From: Skermanella mucosa | GTDB taxonomy: Bacteria; Pseudomonadota; Alphaproteobacteria; Azospirillales; Azospirillaceae | DNA: 64,000 nt | Reading direction: 5' to 3' | Assembly: GCF_016765655.2 (NCBI RefSeq) | Contig: NZ_CP086106.1 | Coordinates: 3,468,501 to 3,532,500 of the forward strand | In this document: in pieces, positions 61,682-64,000 of the stretch | How positions within the stretch are numbered: the stretch's first letter is position 1 | Layout: every line of letters starts with the position of its first letter | Notes under the pieces: model-generated | Database searches by the model: none | The model's input: only the letters and a program-made list of their open reading frames with translations | Told to the model about the DNA's origin: nothing | Made by a program: the position numbers and the translations under genes

Positions 61682-62049
61682 CTAGAGATTCGAGCTTTTA
61701 ATCTGACGCATATCTGGCGTGTCTGAGATAGTTCCAGCACTCGTCGGGGTGTATAGATCGCAGATCAATCCGACGGCCTTCCAGAGTTCGTCAATGGTGC
61801 GTGCGCCGATGCGTCGGAGATGGGCTCTGAGCTTGGCGAAGGCCATCTCTATCGGGTTGAGGTCGGGGCTGTAGGGCGGCGGGAAGAGAAACCAGGCGCC
61901 GCGTTGCTTGAGGATTGCTTTCGCCTTCTCGCTTTTGTGGCTGGACGGGTTGTCGAGAATGACCACGTCACCCGGCCGCGGGGTCGGCGCGAGCTGGGTT
62001 TCCACATAGGTCTCGAAGAGGGTGCGGTTCATCGCTCCGATGATCATCG
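61682..62049 (-). pseudogene. IS630-family transposase, truncated and frameshifted
   Basis: Only the C-terminal catalytic part remains: NRTLFETYVETQLAPTPRPG, VVILDNPSSHKSEKAKAILK (second Asp), FPPPYSPDLNPIEMAFAKLR (Glu) and ARTIDELWKAVGLICDLYTP. After that the frame reads nonsense; one base out of phase the DNA gives DECWNYLRHARYASD and a stop, so a 1-nt deletion near 61,740 breaks the end. The upstream side is cut at about 62,049, where an IS3-type gene begins in the opposite direction. Confidence 0.82.
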
Positions 62050-62334
62050 ATGACGAAGCGAACGAGACGGAAAATCGATGCGGCGCTGAAGGCGACGATC
62101 GCCTTGGAGGCGCTACGCGAGGAAGCGACGGTGGTCGACCTGGCCCAGCGCTACGAGGTTCACCCGAACCAGATTTACGCCTGGAAGAAGCAGCTTCAGG
62201 ACAATGCGACGCGGGCGTTCGACTCAAATGTCGGCCGCGACGCCGACGCGGCCCGCGAGATCGAGAAGCTGCACGCCAAGATCGGCCAGCTTACCGTCGA
62301 GCGGGATTTTTTAGGACAGAGGTCCGGACGATGA
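62050..62334 (+). CDS. IS3-family transposase OrfA
   Basis: A 94-residue HTH protein, [20 protein letters not shown], then [20 protein letters not shown] and [20 protein letters not shown], with a C-terminal helix [20 protein letters not shown] run of six T's at 62307-62312 (GATTTTTTAGG) is well placed for -1 frameshifting into the orfB frame. The stop overlaps the orfB ATG (ATGA). It is a different IS3 type from the element at 58790. Confidence 0.87.
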   Translation: MTKRTRRKIDAALKATIALEALREEATVVDLAQRYEVHPNQIYAWKKQLQDNATRAFDSNVGRDADAAREIEKLHAKIGQLTVERDFLGQRSGR

Positions 62335-62726
62335 GCGCCCCGGACCGCCGAGCCCTGCTCGATCGCGATCACGTTCGACTGTCGGTACGACGGCAATGCA
62401 CGCTGCTCGGCGTCGCGCGCTCGAGCGTTTACCGCGCGCCGTGTCCGGCCAACAATAATGATCCGGCGCTGATGCAGCGCATCGACGAGTTGTTCACGGC
62501 TTGGCCGTTTCTCGGCTCGCGGCGGCTGACGGCGATGCTGCGGGCCGAGGGCACAGTGGTCAACCGCAAACGCGTGCAGCGCCTGATGCGGCTGATGGGC
62601 ATCGCTGCCCTCGGGCCGAAGCCGAGGACGTCGAAACCGGCGCCGGGCCACAAGGTTTTTCCTTACCTGCTGCGTGGGCTGACGATCGACCGTCCCAATC
62701 AGGTGTGGGCGGCCGACATCACCTAG
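62331..62726 (+). pseudogene. IS3-family transposase OrfB, cut by a group II intron
   Basis: Starts [20 protein letters not shown] and has FLGSRRLTAMLRAEGTVVNR, RVQRLMRLMGIAALGPKPRT and SKPAPGHKVFPYLLRGLTID. It ends at RPNQVWAADIT, just after the first catalytic Asp, where family members would continue ITYIPM. The stop codon TAG arises at the junction with the intron. The rest of orfB should lie beyond the intron, outside the window. Confidence 0.85.
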
Positions 62727-62727
62727 A

Positions 62728-64000
62728 GTGCGCCTCGTCCCGGATGGTCCGGGGTGCATATCGCTGGAATGCTGATGAGAAAGGAGGGAAATGAAGAAAG
62801 CCCTGCCCTCTGCTGTGAGGGGGCATGAGCCCAAGCGGCGGTGACCTGCCGTCAACTGGCAGGGTGACGTAGCCCGCAGGTAAAGGGAATTGAGGTGAAG
62901 CCGTTACGCCGAGATGGTTCCCGAGGCTGTAGCACTGGAAGGTTGAGGAACACGAACCGGTTAATCCGCATCCGAGGGCTGAAATGTCGCCTTCGCCTAC
63001 ACGGCTTAACAGGCGGAATGCTGATGAGGCCGCCGGAGACGTATGTCGGCGGCATCCGAACGCAGGTGCATATGTAGGGCATTTGCGGGGAGCCATGGAG
63101 AGAACGCAGCCAGGCCATGGCATCGGCATCGACTTGCGGGACGCAAGGACAAGGACTGCGACCGGCAACCGACCCAGTGCGTGAGACGTCCAGCATATGA
63201 ACGAGGGAAGGCATGATGGAATGCCAAGGGATTGACCCCGATGTCCATCATGCTGGCGGAGTCCTCGTAGTAGTCCGCGACAGGGAAAGCCTGTCACATG
63301 GCGAAGGAGGACAGTTCAATCAGTTTGGAGTGCAGACTACCTGACCCAATGAGGTGAAGACCTTTGATAATCAGCGAAATGCAGCACAAGCTCGCGACAT
63401 GGGCCGAGAGCGACCCGAACCGTCGGTTCGATCGACTTCTCCGGCTCATCGCCAATGGAGCGTGGCTTGCCGAAGCCGCCCGGATCGTACTGACGTCGAG
63501 TGGCGCCAATACGCCGGGTCTCGACGGAATGGATAAGCAAGGAATGCAGGCTGGACTGGCGGAACATCTGGCCAGCCTGCGGACCGACCTGCTCGACGGG
63601 ACTTACCGTCCACAGCCGGTCAGGCGAATCTATATCCCGAAAGCCAACGGCAAGCGACGACCGCTGGGTATCCCAACCCTGACCGACCGTATCGTCCAGC
63701 GTGCGATGCTGATGGCCATGGAGCCGATCTGGGAAAGCGACTTCCATCGTCTCTCCTACGGCTTCAGGCCGGAGCGCAGCGTGCATCATGCTGTCCGGAC
63801 CGTGAAGATACAGCTGCAGGATAGTGGGTCCGGGACGAAGGGACGCTGGATCATCGAAGGTGATCTGGCGAGCTACTTCGACACGGTCCACCACCGACTG
63901 CTGCTTCACTGCGTTCGGCGGCGGATACGCGATGAACGGTTCGTCGATCTGCTCTGGCGCATCCTCAAAGCAGGCCACGTTGATCGGGGCTTGTTCGTGG
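62728..64000 (+). mobile_element. Group II intron with reverse transcriptase (3' end outside window)
   Basis: The insert begins at about 62728 with GTGCGCC, the conserved 5' GUGYG of group II introns, inside IS3 orfB. About 635 bases without long coding character and with many short palindromes follow, as expected for ribozyme domains I-III, then the maturase gene from 63364. A 14-nt sequence (GGAATGCTGATGAG) occurs at 62766-62779 and again at 63015-63028. Exact 5' boundary is inferred from the GTGCG motif. Confidence 0.85.
63364..64000 (+). CDS. ltrA: Group II intron reverse transcriptase/maturase, 3' partial
   Basis: An open frame to the window end (212 codons). Reverse-transcriptase landmarks in order: DPNRRFDRLLRLIANGAWLA, NTPGLDGMDKQGMQAGLAEH, TYRPQPVRRIYIPKANGKRR with PLGIPTLTDRIVQRAMLMAM (RT1/RT2), FHRLSYGFRPERSVHHAVRT, and WIIEGDLASYFDTVHHRLLL, the RT3 block holding the first catalytic Asp. 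The YADD box and maturase domain are beyond the window. The start is a TTG at 63364 with GAGGTGAAG upstream, or the ATG at 63379. It splices and mobilises the intron. Confidence 0.93.
   Translation, partial: MIISEMQHKLATWAESDPNRRFDRLLRLIANGAWLAEAARIVLTSSGANTPGLDGMDKQGMQAGLAEHLASLRTDLLDGTYRPQPVRRIYIPKANGKRRPLGIPTLTDRIVQRAMLMAMEPIWESDFHRLSYGFRPERSVHHAVRTVKIQLQDSGSGTKGRWIIEGDLASYFDTVHHRLLLHCVRRRIRDERFVDLLWRILKAGHVDRGLFV

Larger units (their letters stand above)
62050..62727 (+). mobile_element. IS3-family fragment, 5' truncated and interrupted by a group II intron
   Basis: Contains a whole orfA and the first 132 residues of orfB. The left terminal repeat is missing, because the IS630 remnant runs right up to the orfA start codon. 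The right part is displaced by the intron that begins at about 62,728. Confidence 0.78.

Overview
The window is high-GC DNA from an alphaproteobacterium, most likely a Rhodospirillales/Azospirillum- or Skermanella-like soil organism. The grounds are strongly biased codon use, an alphaproteobacterial direct-repeat LexA box before imuA, FNR/FixK-type boxes, an IalB protein, a YciE-type DUF892 protein and several Rhodospirillales-like hypotheticals. The genus is inference only.

Bases 1 to about 39,097 look like ordinary chromosome. In order they hold the end of a photolyase gene, a small HTH regulator, S-formylglutathione hydrolase, and a sugar-type ABC transporter (binding protein and two permeases, no ATPase). 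Then come a DUF892 protein, an SDR dehydrogenase, a glutathione transferase, anaerobic hemN behind an FNR box, an Rpn-family nuclease, DUF4112 and Pmp3-like membrane proteins, a DUF1194 protein, a LexA-controlled imuA without imuB/dnaE2, a CBS-pair protein and a chemoreceptor. They are followed by two M48 metalloproteases, a ThDP enzyme, an IalB protein, a peptide-type ABC transporter (again no ATPase), a BCCT betaine/choline carrier, queE-queC, and an inositol catabolic operon (iolG, iolD, iolE, an SMP-30 lactonase, a LigC-like dehydrogenase). Last are two secreted proteins of unknown role, a 3-hydroxybutyrate oligomer hydrolase and a PaiB-like FMN protein.

At 39,098 the chromosome is interrupted. 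A 49-nt 3' half of the initiator tRNA-fMet gene, with its intrinsic terminator still on the left, abuts a tyrosine integrase. Everything to its right is accessory DNA that runs off the window. The first block (39.3-46.5 kb) resembles a phage satellite or integrative plasmid: integrase, hypothetical, AlpA-like HTH, P4-type primase-helicase, a repeat cluster that may be the replication origin, and two DUF3102 proteins with a small gene between them. Next are a secreted DNA/RNA nuclease with a small partner, a large hybrid sensor kinase, a serine recombinase with a ParS/MbcA-like domain protein, an AT-rich orphan gene, and a phage remnant (truncated portal, frameshifted GNAT-like protein, small protein).

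The most interesting candidate system is a tight three-gene operon at 56,149-58,514 (minus strand): a TIGR04255-like protein, an HTH protein with a possible membrane segment, and an unrecognised 296-aa protein. It sits between phage debris and an IS3 element, as defence modules often do. The right end (58.8-64.0 kb) is a pile-up of mobile elements around a heptose nucleotidyltransferase-phosphatase fusion gene: an intact IS3 element with a duplicated right end, an IS630 fragment, a 5'-truncated IS3 fragment, and a group II intron inserted in that fragment's orfB.
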